A stretch of DNA of 6,144 nucleotides from Desulfurococcales archaeon ex4484_217_1 (lineage in GTDB: Archaea; Thermoproteota; Thermoprotei_A; EX4484-217-1). The position numbers and the translations under genes are program-made. This document shows, one piece after another, positions 5,369-6,144 of this stretch; the first letter of the stretch is position 1, and every line of letters begins with the position of its first letter. Location: NCBI GenBank assembly GCA_002254745.1, contig NJED01000029.1, forward strand, positions 1 through 6,144. The letters run 5' to 3'. The notes beneath the pieces were generated by a model that did no database searches, was not told the DNA's origin, and saw only the letters and a program-made list of their open reading frames with translations.

Positions 5369-5374
5369 GGGGTG
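5369..5374 (+). promoter_or_regulatory. Ribosome binding site of the thermosome gene
   Basis: GGGGTG lies 9 nt before the ATG at 5384 and contains the GGTG core. Its presence argues that at least part of the thermosome mRNA carries a leader, so the upstream TATA boxes are likelier than the leaderless option. Confidence 0.5.
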
Positions 5375-5383
5375 TAAAAATCT

Positions 5384-6144
5384 ATGGCATATAGTGTTCC
5401 AGTATTAGTACTTAAAGAAGGTACTCAAAGAACAACAGGCAGAGACGCTTTAAGAGCAAACATTTTAGCTGCTAGGATACTATCGGAAACTCTAAGAACA
5501 TCTCTTGGGCCACGCGGCTTAGACAAAATGCTCGTAGACAGCTTTGGCGATGTCACGATAACTAATGATGGAGCGACAATAGTTAAGGAAATGGAAGTTC
5601 AGCATCCCGCAGCTAAGCTATTAGTAGAAGTAGCTAAAGCACAAGATGCTGAAGTTGGCGACGGCACAACAACTGCTGTAGTACTTGCAGGTTTACTTCT
5701 TGAGAAAGCTGAAAACCTCTTAGATCAGGAAATACATCCCACAATAATTATTGAAGGATACAAGGAGGCATTAGCTAAGGCTCTTGAAGAGTACGATAAA
5801 ATGTCGATAAAGGTTGATCCTAAAGACAAATCTATGCTGAAAGAACTTGCGAGAACAGCTTTAGCTAGCAAATATGTAGGTTCAGGCGCGGTTCTAGAAA
5901 GACTAATAAATCTCGTTGTTGAAGCAGCTTTAACTATTGCTGAGCCTCAGGAAGATGGAACTTTCAAAGTTGATATAAACAATGTGAAGATCGAGAAAAA
6001 GAAGGGAGAAAGCCTACTAGACACAACATTGGTTAAAGGCATTGTATTGGATAAAGAAGTTGTTCATCCAAGTATGCCTAGGAGAATCGAGAAAGCAAAA
6101 ATAGCGCTACTAGACATGCCTTTAGAAGTTGAGAAACCAGAAAT
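5384..6144 (+). CDS. Thermosome (group II chaperonin) subunit, 3' end outside window
   Basis: This encodes the first 253 residues of a thermosome subunit; full-length subunits are about 540-560 residues. The thermosome is a cytoplasmic double-ring ATP-driven folding chamber and the main heat-shock protein of hyperthermophilic archaea. Visible family motifs are TTGRDALRANILAAR (17-31), LGPRGLDKMLVD (41-52), TNDGATI (60-66), the nucleotide-binding GDGTTT (92-97) with its catalytic-type Asp, and KGIVLDKEVVHPSMP (218-232) entering the apical domain. So the equatorial and intermediate parts are present and the apical domain has just begun. ATG at 5384 has a good ribosome binding site, and the short N-terminus (MAYSVPVLVLKEGTQR) is as expected for the family. 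The promoter carries duplicated modules. Which paralogue (alpha, beta or gamma) this is cannot be told from this part. Confidence 0.97.
   Translation, partial: MAYSVPVLVLKEGTQRTTGRDALRANILAARILSETLRTSLGPRGLDKMLVDSFGDVTITNDGATIVKEMEVQHPAAKLLVEVAKAQDAEVGDGTTTAVVLAGLLLEKAENLLDQEIHPTIIIEGYKEALAKALEEYDKMSIKVDPKDKSMLKELARTALASKYVGSGAVLERLINLVVEAALTIAEPQEDGTFKVDINNVKIEKKKGESLLDTTLVKGIVLDKEVVHPSMPRRIEKAKIALLDMPLEVEKPE

Overview
The window looks like chromosomal DNA of an AT-rich hyperthermophilic crenarchaeon. The evidence is a group II chaperonin (thermosome) gene at the right end, TATA-box promoters placed close to start codons, GTG and TTG starts, GGTG-type ribosome binding sites, and a TtuA/Ncs6-type tRNA-thiolation homologue. 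A Desulfurococcales-like lineage is my best guess, from the general feel of the thermosome sequence only.

Left region (1-834): a decayed gene of the AIR synthase-related / HypE-like (PurM superfamily) family runs in from the left edge. It can be followed through five frameshifts and three in-frame stops to its original stop at 769-771. A perfect 24-bp palindrome lies over that stop codon, followed by a TATA box and a GGTAAC/GTTACC inverted repeat in front of a small orphan gene.

Middle left (835-2938): a 100-residue highly charged orphan on the plus strand faces a two-gene minus-strand operon. That operon encodes a membrane-anchored, externally facing transglutaminase-like protein (389 aa) and a companion protein (208 aa) with the same two-anchor layout. 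The two are coupled by a TTGA stop/start overlap and a strong internal ribosome binding site.

Middle right (2939-4391): a 202-bp divergent promoter region, then a plus-strand gene pair. The first encodes a zinc-ribbon protein (289 aa) with a basic N-terminal tail and a C-terminal motif resembling a PCNA-binding peptide. The second, 21 bp downstream, encodes a thioredoxin-fold protein (119 aa) without the CXXC active site.

Right region (4374-6144): a minus-strand gene encodes a TtuA/Ncs6-like protein that keeps both flanking zinc fingers and the overall family pattern but has lost the ATP-binding PP-loop and the central CXXC. It converges on, and overlaps by 18 bp, the thioredoxin-fold gene. 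Upstream of it, divergently transcribed, is the 5' part of a normal thermosome subunit gene. The thermosome promoter contains two copies of a GCTACTTGAT...AGAGTAAA module in 46-bp register.

No CRISPR array, insertion sequence, tRNA or rRNA was found. The most unusual points are the PP-loop-less TtuA homologue, two neighbouring proteins on enzyme-like folds or motifs that lack key catalytic residues, the 24-bp palindrome, the duplicated thermosome promoter module and the heavily degraded PurM-superfamily gene.
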